The position numbers were made by a program, and so were the translations under genes. The notes under the pieces are model-generated. The model did not search any database, was not told the origin of the DNA, and saw only the letters and a program-made list of their open reading frames with translations. A stretch of DNA of 64,000 nt. Source: JAOTZA01 sp965224065. Lineage in GTDB: Bacteria; Acidobacteriota; Thermoanaerobaculia; Multivoradales; JAHEKO01. This document shows positions 17,953 through 26,220 of the stretch, in pieces; positions within the stretch are counted from its first letter, which is position 1, and every line of letters starts with the position of its first letter. Where the stretch lies: positions 1,550,001 through 1,614,000 of the forward strand of contig CBDCYF010000005.1 of assembly GCA_965224065.1 (NCBI GenBank), in the 5' to 3' direction.

Positions 17953-18070
17953 CCAGGCCCCGGGCGAACGGCGCTCCGGCCGCTACCCGGAAGGGTGGCG
18001 CACAGATCGCATCCCAATGATCCAATATGACCGGGAGACGAGCCCATTTCCACAAACGGAGGTGGTGACT

Positions 18071-18439
18071 ATGAAGCAGATCGTCCGTTCCGCAGCTCTT
18101 TTTTTGATTCTCGCTGCCGCACTGGCGGCCCCGGGCCTACCGGCCGAGGCCGACGAGAGTGACCAGACCGACCCCGGCCAGCAGGCCTTCGAGGCGGCCA
18201 AGTGCAACTTGTGCCATTCGGTCGAGATCGCCGGTATCGAAGCCAAGACCAAGTCGGAGAAGATGAAAGGGCCTGACCTCAGCGCCGACTGCGAAGAGCT
18301 AGACGTCGATTGGACGTTCCAGTACATCAAACGGGAAGTGCTGAAAGACGACAAGAAACACAAGAAAGAATTCAAAGGAACCGACGAAGAGCTCCAGACA
18401 ATCGTGGATTGGCTTGCCGGTCTGAAGGCTCCGGAGTAA
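18071..18439 (+). CDS. periplasmic monoheme cytochrome c
   Basis: The frame is open from 17906, but ATG-18071 is preceded by GGAGGTGGTGACT and begins a clear signal peptide (MKQIVRSAALFLILAAALAA). The 122-residue protein has one heme site, CNLCH (C45-H49), and a candidate distal ligand, Met65 (KMKGPDLS). A class I cytochrome c fold is consistent with the C-terminal TIVDWLAGLK helix. It is the first gene of a five-gene rightward cytochrome/porin cluster and probably shuttles electrons in the periplasm. Confidence 0.88.
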   Translation: MKQIVRSAALFLILAAALAAPGLPAEADESDQTDPGQQAFEAAKCNLCHSVEIAGIEAKTKSEKMKGPDLSADCEELDVDWTFQYIKREVLKDDKKHKKEFKGTDEELQTIVDWLAGLKAPE

Positions 18440-18466
18440 CTCGCAAACCGGCAGCCTACGGGGAAG

Positions 18467-19072
18467 ATGCCGAGCTGGCCCAGCCTGGGACTGTTTGCGG
18501 TCGCGATCGTCTTCGTGACGCTGGTCGGCTTTCGCCCTTCGCTCACCAAGGCGCGCGGTGGCAAGATTCTCGCCTTTGCCGCGTTGTTTGTCGTGCCGCT
18601 GCTGGCGACGGGCCTGGGCACGGCGACCCATCTCGAGCACTCCAAGTCGACCGAGTTTTGTTTGTCGTGTCACGTCATGGAGCCGTACGGCAGAAGTCTG
18701 GCCATCGATGACTCCGAGTACCTGCCGGCCGTTCACTTCCAGAACGGTCTGGTCGACCGCGGGCACGCCTGCTTCGACTGCCATACCTCCTACACCATGT
18801 ACGGCGATCTCCAGGCCAAGCTCAGGGGCTTGAAACATGTCTGGGTCAACTATCTGGGGACCGTGCCGGAGAAGCTAGAGCTCTACGAGCCCTACCAGAA
18901 TCGTGAGTGTCTCCACTGCCACGCCGGCGCCAGGTCGTTCGCGGAAAACGAGTTTCACGCGGACGACCTCGAAGCGCTCCTGGGCGGTGAAACGTCTTGC
19001 CTCGAGTGCCACGAGTTTGTCCATGCGGTCCAGGAGCTCGGAGGGCTAGCCCTGTGGGAGCCCGGCCCGTGA
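18467..19072 (+). CDS. membrane-anchored tetraheme cytochrome c, NapC/NirT-like
   Basis: The 201-residue protein has two N-terminal hydrophobic segments (about 5-22 and 33-52), then four CxxCH motifs at residues 65, 102, 148 and 178. This is the pattern of NapC/NirT/CymA quinol-oxidising cytochromes, which take electrons from the quinol pool at the inner membrane. The family normally has one transmembrane helix, so the extra one is notable. It lies 27 bases after the monoheme gene, and its stop overlaps the GTG start of the next gene. Confidence 0.85.
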   Translation: MPSWPSLGLFAVAIVFVTLVGFRPSLTKARGGKILAFAALFVVPLLATGLGTATHLEHSKSTEFCLSCHVMEPYGRSLAIDDSEYLPAVHFQNGLVDRGHACFDCHTSYTMYGDLQAKLRGLKHVWVNYLGTVPEKLELYEPYQNRECLHCHAGARSFAENEFHADDLEALLGGETSCLECHEFVHAVQELGGLALWEPGP

Positions 19073-19260
19073 GCCAGGTCGGCACCAAACTGCGCGGCCG
19101 GCTCAAGCTGGCAGGGGTCCTGACTGCGGCCGGACTTGCCATCGAGCTGCTGACCCTCCAGTGGTCGCACCCGACCGCTTTTCTTGCTTTCATCCTGGGC
19201 GGCGCCTCTCTCGTGGCCGCCGGTATCGCCCTTTTTCTGCTGACCCTGGTCGCCGACTGA
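19069..19260 (+). CDS. small two-helix membrane protein
   Basis: GTG-19069 overlaps the TGA of the tetraheme gene (GTGA) and gives a 63-residue protein with two hydrophobic helices (about LAGVLTAAGLAIELL and AFLAFILGGASLVAAGIALF) separated by a short polar turn. No heme motif or family is recognised. Translational coupling suggests it helps assemble or anchor the quinol-oxidising cytochrome; this is inference. Confidence 0.65.
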   Translation: MSQVGTKLRGRLKLAGVLTAAGLAIELLTLQWSHPTAFLAFILGGASLVAAGIALFLLTLVAD

Positions 19261-19381
19261 CCGGGGCGCGCCCCATCCCTCAACGTCAGAAAAACCGCGC
19301 TTTGGGGTGGGGTTTTCCCCTGCGCCCTGTGCGAGAAAAAGATGACGGAACAGATAACGGCACACCACAGGGAGGTGCGAG

Positions 19382-20293
19382 ATGAAAGTTCGACGCTGCC
19401 TGGTACCACTCGCGGGAACCGCGGTGCTGGCTTTGGTCTTCGCAGCGGCTCTCCCGGCCCAGACGCAGCCTGCGGCCGAATACGTCGGCTCGGAGACATG
19501 CGGCGAGTGCCATGAAGGCTACGGCGAGGAACTGGGCAAGACCCAGCACGGCAAGGCCGCTTTCGCCAATCAGGCGGCGCACCCCGACGCGGGCTGTGAG
19601 ACCTGCCACGGTCCCGGCAGCCTACACGTCGAGGACCCCGAAGCCTTTCAGCCCAGGGTCTCCGGCCTGAGCGTGGCGGACCAATCCAAACTGTGCACGA
19701 GCTGTCACGACGGGGGCAGCCAGTTCTTCTGGGCTGGGAGCGCGCACGAGAGCCGCGACCTCTCCTGCCTGTCTTGCCACAGCGTCCATTCGTTCGAGTC
19801 AGAACGGGCCCAGCTCAAGACCGAGACGGCCATGGAGCAGTGTTTCAGCTGCCACAGTGACGTGCGGGCCGAGACCTGGAAACGTTCACACCATCCGATC
19901 CGCGAAGGACAGATCGGCTGCGACGACTGCCACAACCCGCACGGAGCGCAGTCGCCCAAACTGGTCAACGCCGCCTCGACAAATGACCAGTGCTACTCGT
20001 GCCACGCTGAAAAACGCGGTCCGTTCCTCTGGGAGCACCCTCCGGTTCGCGAGAACTGCACCAACTGCCACACACCGCATGGCTCGAACCATCTGAAGCT
20101 GCAGAAAACCTCGGTGCCCTATATCTGCCAGCAGTGTCACTCCAATACCCGGCACCCCGGCACGCTTTACGACCGGACCACGCTGGCGGATGGCTCGAGC
20201 CCGAGCAATCGCGACTTCAGCCGCGCGTGCCTCAATTGCCACTCGGCGATCCATGGCTCGAACCATCCGTCGTCACCGTACCTGGGGCACTGA
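19382..20293 (+). CDS. decaheme cytochrome c, MtrA/DmsE/PioA-like
   Basis: After a signal peptide (about 1-27) the 303-residue protein carries ten CxxCH motifs, beginning at C40, 72, 105, 129, 154, 180, 204, 226, 249 and 283, with many extra His residues for bis-His ligation. Ten hemes in ~300 residues matches the MtrA/DmsE/PioA family, which forms the periplasm-to-porin wire. CACACAGGGAGG lies just before the ATG. The next gene encodes an MtrB-like barrel, so the two should form a trans-outer-membrane conduit. Confidence 0.92.
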   Translation: MKVRRCLVPLAGTAVLALVFAAALPAQTQPAAEYVGSETCGECHEGYGEELGKTQHGKAAFANQAAHPDAGCETCHGPGSLHVEDPEAFQPRVSGLSVADQSKLCTSCHDGGSQFFWAGSAHESRDLSCLSCHSVHSFESERAQLKTETAMEQCFSCHSDVRAETWKRSHHPIREGQIGCDDCHNPHGAQSPKLVNAASTNDQCYSCHAEKRGPFLWEHPPVRENCTNCHTPHGSNHLKLQKTSVPYICQQCHSNTRHPGTLYDRTTLADGSSPSNRDFSRACLNCHSAIHGSNHPSSPYLGH

Positions 20294-20345
20294 CGCCTCT
20301 CGGGCCTTGCGACAAACCATGACGACCAACGATGAGGAGGCCACG

Positions 20346-22619
20346 ATGACCCGCCCGATCCCTCGCCAGGTGATTTGCTCGATCGCCGCCGTTGTCTTCT
20401 GGACCGGCGCCTCAATGGCGATGCCGGCAGCGGCCGAAGAGGACACCTTTCGTTTTTGGGTAGACCCTCTGATCCTCGAGGTCCTGGAAACCGATGTCGA
20501 TACCGACTCGGCCAAGTTTTTCGAGTACAGAGATCTGGGAAGCGGCCTGCGCACCAGTCTCGGGCTCTACGGCGAAAGCGCGGACGGCAACAGAACCCTG
20601 TCCATCATCGGCAAGAACCTGGATCGAGATGACGGACGAATCACGCTCGACTACGGGCTTGCCGGACACTACGGGGTACTGGTCGACTACAACCGCATCC
20701 AGCACCGTTTCGGCAACAATGCCACATTTCTGTGGGACGTTTCGGCTCCGGGGGTCTACGAGATTCCCGACGCCGTTCAGCAGACCTTTGAACAGGCCAT
20801 TCGCGACCGCGCCGCCAACGTCAGTCCTTTTGCCGTCAACGCCGGCTTTCTTCGCGGCTTGATTCAGCCGCTGATCGACGGCGCGGACCGAGTCGATCTG
20901 GGGCTTCAACGCGACCGGACCCGGATCCAGATCGACCTGGGCAAGACCGGGGCCACCCAATGGGGCCTCGAGTACCGGAACGAGAACCGCCGCGGCAACC
21001 GGCCCTACTCCGGGGCTTTTGGCTTTTTCAACGTCATCGAGATCTTCGAGCCCATCGATTACCGGACCAGGGACGCCGAGATTCGTGGCGAGTGGGCCGC
21101 AAAGAAAGGCGGTCTCCAGTTCGGCTATCGCAATTCGACTTTCGAAAACGACATCTCGACCTTGGTCTGGGACAACCCGTGGTTCGGTGCCGACTCCACC
21201 GATTCCAGGGCCTATCTGAGCCCCAGCGGCCTGTCCCAGAACGGCCCCAGCCGTGGCTTCGCGGACCTCGCGCCGGACAACGAATCCAACACACTTTTTC
21301 TGAGCGGGCGAGGCAAGTTCGGTGGCAACTGGTGGGCCAACGGCACGCTGAGCATGGTCAACATGACCCAGGACGACGCGTTCCTCCCCTACACCATCAA
21401 CTCGGCAATCGTCGGAATCGACTATCCGACGGGCGCCACGTTCGATCCCACGGTGGTCTCGACCTTGCCGGCGCTCCGGGCCGACAACGAAGTCGACGTC
21501 CTCAACTTCGGTGGCAGCGCCGGAACGCGCTTCGCGGAGGACTGGAGCCTGACCTTCCGCTACCGCTATTACGACTACGACGACGCCTCGCCGCGGCTCG
21601 AGTTCCCGGGGTACGTGCGTTTCCACTCGGCCTGGCAGGAGGTGCCCCGCGTCAAGGTCCAATACGACCACAACCGCGAGAACTTCGACGGCGAGCTGGC
21701 CTGGGAGGCGACCGACAAGACCAAGATCACGCTGGCCTACGGCATGGAACGCTGGGATCGGGAGTTCCGCGAGACCGCCTCGACCGACGAGGACACGATC
21801 AAGCTCTCGATCGACGCTCGACCCAACGATCGCTGGACACTGCGTGGTAGCTGGGAGACCGGAGACCGGTCCAACAACGGCTACGCCACGGAGGCCCAGG
21901 AGGTGACGTTCCTCGACCCGCACGGCATCAACAACCAGCCGGGCCTGAGGAAGTTCACCCAGGCGGCGCGAGAGTTCGACGCCTACCAGGTCCAGGCACA
22001 GATGTTCGCCAGCTCAGCCTGGAACTGCACGTTTGGCGTCTCGGCGCGCGAGGAGGACTACGACGAGAGCGAATTCGGCCTGATCTCCGATGAGATCCTG
22101 GGGTACAACTTCGAGATCGGATACACACCCGGCGCCCATCTGAATTTCTACCTGTTCGGACACACGTCCGACCGCGAGAGCTTCCAGAGGGCCCGGCAGT
22201 CGGGCGGAACGCTCTCCACCAACCCGCTCGATGACTGGGCGGTTCTGCTGGCCGAGGACACCGGAACCTATGGCATCGGGCTGACGTCCGACGGTGACAG
22301 CGCCTGGACCTACGACCTGTCGGCGTATCTCTCGGATTCGGACGGTGAGGCCGATTTCTTCACGCCACCCGGGGGCCGAGACGCGGTCGGCTTCGACAAC
22401 TACGAGGACATCGAGCTACTCGGAGTGTCGCTCGAGGCAGACTACCGCCTAGGAGATCGAACCTCGCTCGGGCTGCGGTACCTGTATGAGGACTACTCGA
22501 TCGACAGTTTCAACTTGCAGGGTCTCGACAACTTCCTTCCCTCGACGCTGTTGCTGGTACCGAGTTTCGGTGACTACCAAGCCAACGTCTTTGGGGTGAT
22601 CCTGCGTTTCACAAACTGA
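20346..22619 (+). CDS. MtrB/PioB-family outer-membrane beta-barrel
   Basis: ATG-20346 follows GAGGAGGCCACG and starts a signal peptide ending ..AMPAAAEED. The 757-residue mature protein is made of alternating aromatic/polar strands (TFRYRYYDYDD, GLRYLYEDYSI) and ends in a hydrophobic strand closing with Phe (VFGVILRFTN), as outer-membrane barrels do. Length and the decaheme neighbour identify the MtrB/PioB family that sheathes an MtrA-type cytochrome. The N-terminal CxxC of Shewanella MtrB is absent. No outer-surface MtrC/OmcA-type cytochrome is found nearby. Confidence 0.85.
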   Translation: MTRPIPRQVICSIAAVVFWTGASMAMPAAAEEDTFRFWVDPLILEVLETDVDTDSAKFFEYRDLGSGLRTSLGLYGESADGNRTLSIIGKNLDRDDGRITLDYGLAGHYGVLVDYNRIQHRFGNNATFLWDVSAPGVYEIPDAVQQTFEQAIRDRAANVSPFAVNAGFLRGLIQPLIDGADRVDLGLQRDRTRIQIDLGKTGATQWGLEYRNENRRGNRPYSGAFGFFNVIEIFEPIDYRTRDAEIRGEWAAKKGGLQFGYRNSTFENDISTLVWDNPWFGADSTDSRAYLSPSGLSQNGPSRGFADLAPDNESNTLFLSGRGKFGGNWWANGTLSMVNMTQDDAFLPYTINSAIVGIDYPTGATFDPTVVSTLPALRADNEVDVLNFGGSAGTRFAEDWSLTFRYRYYDYDDASPRLEFPGYVRFHSAWQEVPRVKVQYDHNRENFDGELAWEATDKTKITLAYGMERWDREFRETASTDEDTIKLSIDARPNDRWTLRGSWETGDRSNNGYATEAQEVTFLDPHGINNQPGLRKFTQAAREFDAYQVQAQMFASSAWNCTFGVSAREEDYDESEFGLISDEILGYNFEIGYTPGAHLNFYLFGHTSDRESFQRARQSGGTLSTNPLDDWAVLLAEDTGTYGIGLTSDGDSAWTYDLSAYLSDSDGEADFFTPPGGRDAVGFDNYEDIELLGVSLEADYRLGDRTSLGLRYLYEDYSIDSFNLQGLDNFLPSTLLLVPSFGDYQANVFGVILRFTN

Positions 22620-22634
22620 GGAGACCGAGAGTCC

Positions 22635-22659
22635 AAAAAGGGGACTGTTCCCCATTTTT
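22635..22659. terminator. bidirectional terminator/palindrome, AAAAAGGGGAC type
   Basis: AAAAAGGGGA-CTG-TTCCCCATTTTT is a near-perfect hairpin with A and T tracts on both sides, so it can end transcription in either direction. It lies between the convergent porin and aldolase genes. The same core occurs at 48251-48277. Confidence 0.7.
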
Positions 22660-22669
22660 CGGATGGCCC

Positions 22670-23749
22670 TCAGGCCACGGTGACGTCTTCGCAGAGATAG
22701 ACGTCCTGGATCGCGTTGAGCAGCTCGATGCCCTCGGCCATCGGCTTCTGGAACGCCTTGCGCCCCGAGATCAGACCCGAGCCGCCGCCGCGCTTGTTGA
22801 TCACCGCGGTTCGCACCGCCTGGGCCAAGTCGCCCTGCCCACTCGACGAGCCACCCGAGTTGATCAGACCGACCCGCCCCATATAGCAGTTGGCGACCTG
22901 CCAGCGGACCCAGTCCACCGGGTGATCGGCCACCAGCTCACCGTAGACCACGTCGCTGGTCTTGCCGAACTGGACGGCGGGGTAGCCGCCATTGTTGGTG
23001 GGCTGCTTCTGCTTGACGATGTCCGCCTCGATGGTCACCCCCAGGTGGTTGGCCTGCCCGGTCAGGTCGGCCGAGGCATGGTAGTCGACCCCGTCCTTTT
23101 TGAACGCCGGGTTGCGTAGGTAGCACCACAGAATCGTCCCCATGCCCAGCTCGTGGGCGCGGCTGAAAGCTTCGGAGATCTCGACCAGCTCGCGTGAGCA
23201 GTCCTCGTTGCCAAAGTAGATTGTTGCGCCGACCGCGGCGGCCCCCAGCTCCCAGGCCTGCTCCACCTGGGCGAACATCACCTGCTCGTACCGGTTCGGA
23301 TGTGTGAGCAGCTCGTTGTGGTTGATCTTGACCACAAACGGAATCTTGTGAGCGTATTTGCGCGCCACCGACCCGAGCACGCCCAGGGTGGAAGCCACGC
23401 CGTTGCAGCCGCCCTCGATCGCCAGGCGCACGATGTTCTCCGGGTCGAAATAGATCGGATTGGGAGCAAAGGAAGCTGCACCGGAGTGCTCGATCCCCTG
23501 ATCGACCGGCAGCAGTGAAAGATACCCGGTGCCGGCCAGCCGGCCGTGCCCGAAAATCCGATTGAGGCTGACCAGAACACCCGGCCGGCGATCGCTCTGG
23601 CCCCAGACCCGGTCCAGATGATCGGGACCCGGCGCGTGGATCTGCTCTCCAGAAATTCCCTTGCAAGCATGTCCAAGGAGATGGTCCGCCTCGTCGCCCA
23701 GTAGTGCGACGATGGGGTCGATTCCACTCGCTACTTCAGCAACAGCCAT
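22670..23749 (-). CDS. fbaB: fructose-bisphosphate aldolase class I
   Basis: The 359-residue protein matches the bacterial/archaeal (DhnA-type) class I aldolases. Motifs include LLPVDQGIEHSG near the N terminus, FVVKINHNELL and the Schiff-base region around KKDGVDYHASADLTGQ. QGDLAQAVRTAVINKRGGGSGLISGRKAF near the C terminus binds the phosphate. It cleaves fructose 1,6-bisphosphate or runs in gluconeogenesis. It is a single leftward gene ending opposite the porin at a shared terminator. Confidence 0.9.
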   Translation of the reverse strand: MAVAEVASGIDPIVALLGDEADHLLGHACKGISGEQIHAPGPDHLDRVWGQSDRRPGVLVSLNRIFGHGRLAGTGYLSLLPVDQGIEHSGAASFAPNPIYFDPENIVRLAIEGGCNGVASTLGVLGSVARKYAHKIPFVVKINHNELLTHPNRYEQVMFAQVEQAWELGAAAVGATIYFGNEDCSRELVEISEAFSRAHELGMGTILWCYLRNPAFKKDGVDYHASADLTGQANHLGVTIEADIVKQKQPTNNGGYPAVQFGKTSDVVYGELVADHPVDWVRWQVANCYMGRVGLINSGGSSSGQGDLAQAVRTAVINKRGGGSGLISGRKAFQKPMAEGIELLNAIQDVYLCEDVTVA

Positions 23750-23804
23750 CGTGATGACCTCCAGATCTAAGGCTCGAAAACGGCGGCAGTATACACAAGC
23801 CGAC

Positions 23805-24317
23805 TCACCAGGAGCGCCAATCGCCTCCGGCGTCGCCGGACTCCGCGGGGGTGGAGCGCTCGACGGGCTCGACCGGTTTGGGCTTGGGTTTGGGCTTGGG
23901 TTTGGGCGTGGGCTTGGGCCGGCTCCGATCGGGCTGACCAGCCGGAGGCGACGCGGCTCGTCCGGTTTTCCGTCGGCGGCTCCCGGGGACCCGGACGGGC
24001 GGTCGGGCGCGCGGAGCCGGAAGATCCGCTCCCGCCGGTCCCGTTCCCATCGAGCCCAGCCACTGCTTGACCAACGCCAGAGCTCTGTTTTCGCTCGCCA
24101 ACCGGTAGATGCGCCGCCGGCCGTCTCGGGTCTCGTCGGCCAGCCGCGCTGCTTTTAGAATTCGCAGATGCTTGGAGACTGCCGGCCGGCTCATCTGCGG
24201 AAATCGGTCTGCCAGCTCACGCACCGCCCGGGGCCGTCGCCGAAGAAGCTCCAGAATCTGCCGACGAGTCGGATCGGCCAGAGCGCGGAAGGGGTCGTCG
24301 TTTGGCGCCGTCATCAT
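23805..24317 (-). CDS. ArsR-family winged-helix regulator with Lys-Pro-rich tail
   Basis: Residues 1-90 form an ArsR/HTH_20 winged helix: DPFRALADPTRRQILELL, VRELADRFPQMSRPAVSKHLRIL and a GRRRIYRLA wing. No metal-binding Cys pair is seen, so it belongs to the metal-free subgroup often found as autoregulators. The last 80 residues are low-complexity Arg/Pro/Lys, including a PKPKPKPKPKPKP run encoded by a short tandem repeat. GAGGAG sits 6 bases before ATG-24317, supporting the first of two Mets. Inverted repeats in the divergent promoter are likely operators. Confidence 0.85.
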   Translation of the reverse strand: MMTAPNDDPFRALADPTRRQILELLRRRPRAVRELADRFPQMSRPAVSKHLRILKAARLADETRDGRRRIYRLASENRALALVKQWLGSMGTGPAGADLPAPRARPPVRVPGSRRRKTGRAASPPAGQPDRSRPKPTPKPKPKPKPKPVEPVERSTPAESGDAGGDWRSW

Positions 24318-24320
24318 AAG

Positions 24321-24368
24321 TAACTCCTCAGTTACGGAGTTAATCTCCTTCTGTAACCATTAGGTTAC
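24321..24368. promoter_or_regulatory. two inverted repeats, probable ArsR operators
   Basis: TAACTCC (24321-24327) pairs with GGAGTTA (24336-24342), overlapping the regulator's ribosome-binding site, and GTAACC (24353-24358) pairs with GGTTAC (24363-24368). Both lie in the divergent gap between the ArsR-type gene and the MBL-fold gene, where an autoregulator would bind. Binding is inferred. Confidence 0.55.
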
Positions 24369-24421
24369 CAAAAGGATCCCCCCCTGTCCAGCAATTGCCG
24401 GATCGCTATGATCATCACCCG

Positions 24422-25417
24422 ATGCGCCGGCCGTTCTCCATCCGACTCGCCTCCTTGGCGGCCGCCGGTCTGCTGGCTGAGGTACCGGTGAGCTGCCGTC
24501 AACCGGCGGGAGTGGAGCCGCCGGGCCAGCCCCTCGACGGTAGGGCGCCCTTTGTCCGGGTCCTCGGCAGCGTGCAGGACGGTGGGTTTCCCCATGCCGC
24601 CTGCCACCACGACGCCTGCCGTGCCGCCCGGGAGTCAGGCCACCACCGGTTTGTCACCAGCCTGGCCGTTGTGCTGCCCCGCAGCGGAAAGACCTATCTG
24701 TTCGACGCGACTCCCGATCTGGCGGACCAGCTCGAGCTGCTGGCCGACGTTCGGCAACCACCCCCCGACCGGGTCGACCGAGCGCCGGTCGACGGCGTCT
24801 TTCTCACCCACGCCCACATCGGACACTATCTGGGCCTAGCGCTTTTTGGCTTCGAGGCAATCCATACCCACGGGCTGCCGGTGTTCTGCACCCCGCGTAT
24901 GGCCAGGTTCCTGCGTTCCAACGGTCCATGGAGCCAACTCGTCGAGCTGGAGAACATCCGGCTCGAAGAGATCGGGCTCGGTGAGCCTCGTTCGCTCGGC
25001 GAAGGCGTGTCGGTGAGCGCGATCCGCTCTCCCCACCGCGACGAGCTCTCGGACACCGTTGGCTTTCTGATCCGGGGTCCCCACAAGAGGCTTCTCTACC
25101 TTCCCGACACCGACTCGTGGGACGCCTGGTCGGTGCCGTTGCTCGAGGTTCTGTCGGGAGTCGACATCGCACTGATCGATGGCACGTTCTACTCAGCCGA
25201 CGAGCTGCCCGGACGGGACGTAAGCTCGATCGGCCATCCGCTGATCGAAGAGACGATCCGGCGGTTCTCGGGGAACCCACGCCTCGACGCCAAGCGCATT
25301 TACTTCACCCATCTCAACCACTCCAACCCCGCCCTCGACCCGGAGAGCGCAGCCTCCGAGCGGATTCGAGAGGCCGGTTTCGGTATCGTCGGAGAGGGCG
25401 ACGAGTTCGACCTCTAG
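24422..25417 (+). CDS. PqqB-like metallo-beta-lactamase-fold protein
   Basis: From MRRPFSIRLAS the protein has 331 residues with a signal-like N terminus. The opening VLGSVQDGGFPHAACHHDAC closely follows the PqqB pattern (GGGxPxxxCxCxxC) with Cys/His substitutions. THAHIGHYLGL replaces the usual HxHxDH metal motif with HxHxGH. YLPDTDSWD supplies a distal Asp and FTHLNHSNP the last His. It may be a hydrolase or oxidase related to PqqB, but no other PQQ genes are present. The start is chosen for the signal peptide; no good ribosome-binding site is visible. Confidence 0.75.
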   Translation: MRRPFSIRLASLAAAGLLAEVPVSCRQPAGVEPPGQPLDGRAPFVRVLGSVQDGGFPHAACHHDACRAARESGHHRFVTSLAVVLPRSGKTYLFDATPDLADQLELLADVRQPPPDRVDRAPVDGVFLTHAHIGHYLGLALFGFEAIHTHGLPVFCTPRMARFLRSNGPWSQLVELENIRLEEIGLGEPRSLGEGVSVSAIRSPHRDELSDTVGFLIRGPHKRLLYLPDTDSWDAWSVPLLEVLSGVDIALIDGTFYSADELPGRDVSSIGHPLIEETIRRFSGNPRLDAKRIYFTHLNHSNPALDPESAASERIREAGFGIVGEGDEFDL

Positions 25418-25419
25418 CC

Positions 25420-26142
25420 ATGAGTACCGATACCTTCTATTTCCGCCAGCTTCTGGCCGGCAGGCAGGTCGCCACGGACCACGCCGCCGCCGGGCAGATG
25501 GCCAATTTCATGTATCTGGTGGGCGACCCCTCCCGGCGGGAGGCGCTGGTGGTCGACCCCGCCTGGGACGTCCACGGCCTGCTGGACGTCGCCGAGCAGG
25601 ACGGCTATCGCGTGGTCGGGGCCCTGGTGACCCACTACCACCCGGACCACGTGGGTGGGGACCTCTTTGGTCTCGAGATCGAGGGCCTGGCCGCGCTGCA
25701 GGAGCGGGTCGACGTACCGATCTATGTCAACGAGCACGAGGCCGACGGGGTGGCCAAGGTCACCGGAGTCGCGCCCGCGGATCTGCGCAAGATGAGCGGC
25801 GGCGACACGTTTCAACTCGGCGACGTCGAAATCCGGTTTCTCCACACTCCCGGTCACACCCCAGGGAGCCAGTGTTTTCTCATCGGCGACCGGCTGGTCG
25901 CCGGCGACACCTTGTTTGTGCAGGGTTGTGGCCGGGTCGACCTGCCGGGGGGAGACCCGGACGCCATGTACGCCTCGCTGACCCAGAAGCTCGCCAAGCT
26001 GCCCCCGGGAACGGTGCTCTATCCCGGGCATCATTACGGCCCCGCTGAGACATCGACCATCGGCGAGCAGTTGGAGACCAACAGCTACCTGCGCATCCGA
26101 TCGCTCGGCGAGTGGCGCCGCTTGATGGGGTACGGGCACTAG
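25420..26142 (+). CDS. metallo-beta-lactamase-fold hydrolase (glyoxalase II-like)
   Basis: ATG-25420 begins two bases after the previous stop and gives 240 residues. The zinc motif THYHPDHVGGD (HxHxDH), the second-shell LHTPGHTPGSQ, the bridging Asp in LVAGDTLF and the final YPGHHYG histidine are all present, so a binuclear hydrolase active site is complete. The motif set matches glyoxalase II and persulfide dioxygenase-like proteins; the substrate is not determined. Tight spacing implies co-transcription with the PqqB-like gene. Confidence 0.85.
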   Translation: MSTDTFYFRQLLAGRQVATDHAAAGQMANFMYLVGDPSRREALVVDPAWDVHGLLDVAEQDGYRVVGALVTHYHPDHVGGDLFGLEIEGLAALQERVDVPIYVNEHEADGVAKVTGVAPADLRKMSGGDTFQLGDVEIRFLHTPGHTPGSQCFLIGDRLVAGDTLFVQGCGRVDLPGGDPDAMYASLTQKLAKLPPGTVLYPGHHYGPAETSTIGEQLETNSYLRIRSLGEWRRLMGYGH

Positions 26143-26187
26143 CGGCCCTGGAACCTCTTGCCGGGCCAGATTTTTCGCCCTAGAATT

Positions 26188-26214
26188 AAACAATCGTTTG
26201 TTTCATACGTACGT
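26188..26214. promoter_or_regulatory. palindromic operators ahead of TetR gene
   Basis: AAACAA-TCGT-TTGTTT (26188-26203) is a 6-bp inverted repeat and ACGTACGT (26207-26214) is a perfect palindrome, both within 33 bases of the TetR start. TetR-family proteins commonly bind such sites to repress their own operon. AGGGGGCGA-like ribosome sites are not obvious here. Confidence 0.6.
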
Positions 26215-26220
26215 TAGAGC

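Noticed and set aside
24395..24421. upstream start for the PqqB-like gene
   Set aside because: The nine extra codons precede the signal peptide and lack a ribosome-binding site; ATG-24422 is simpler.
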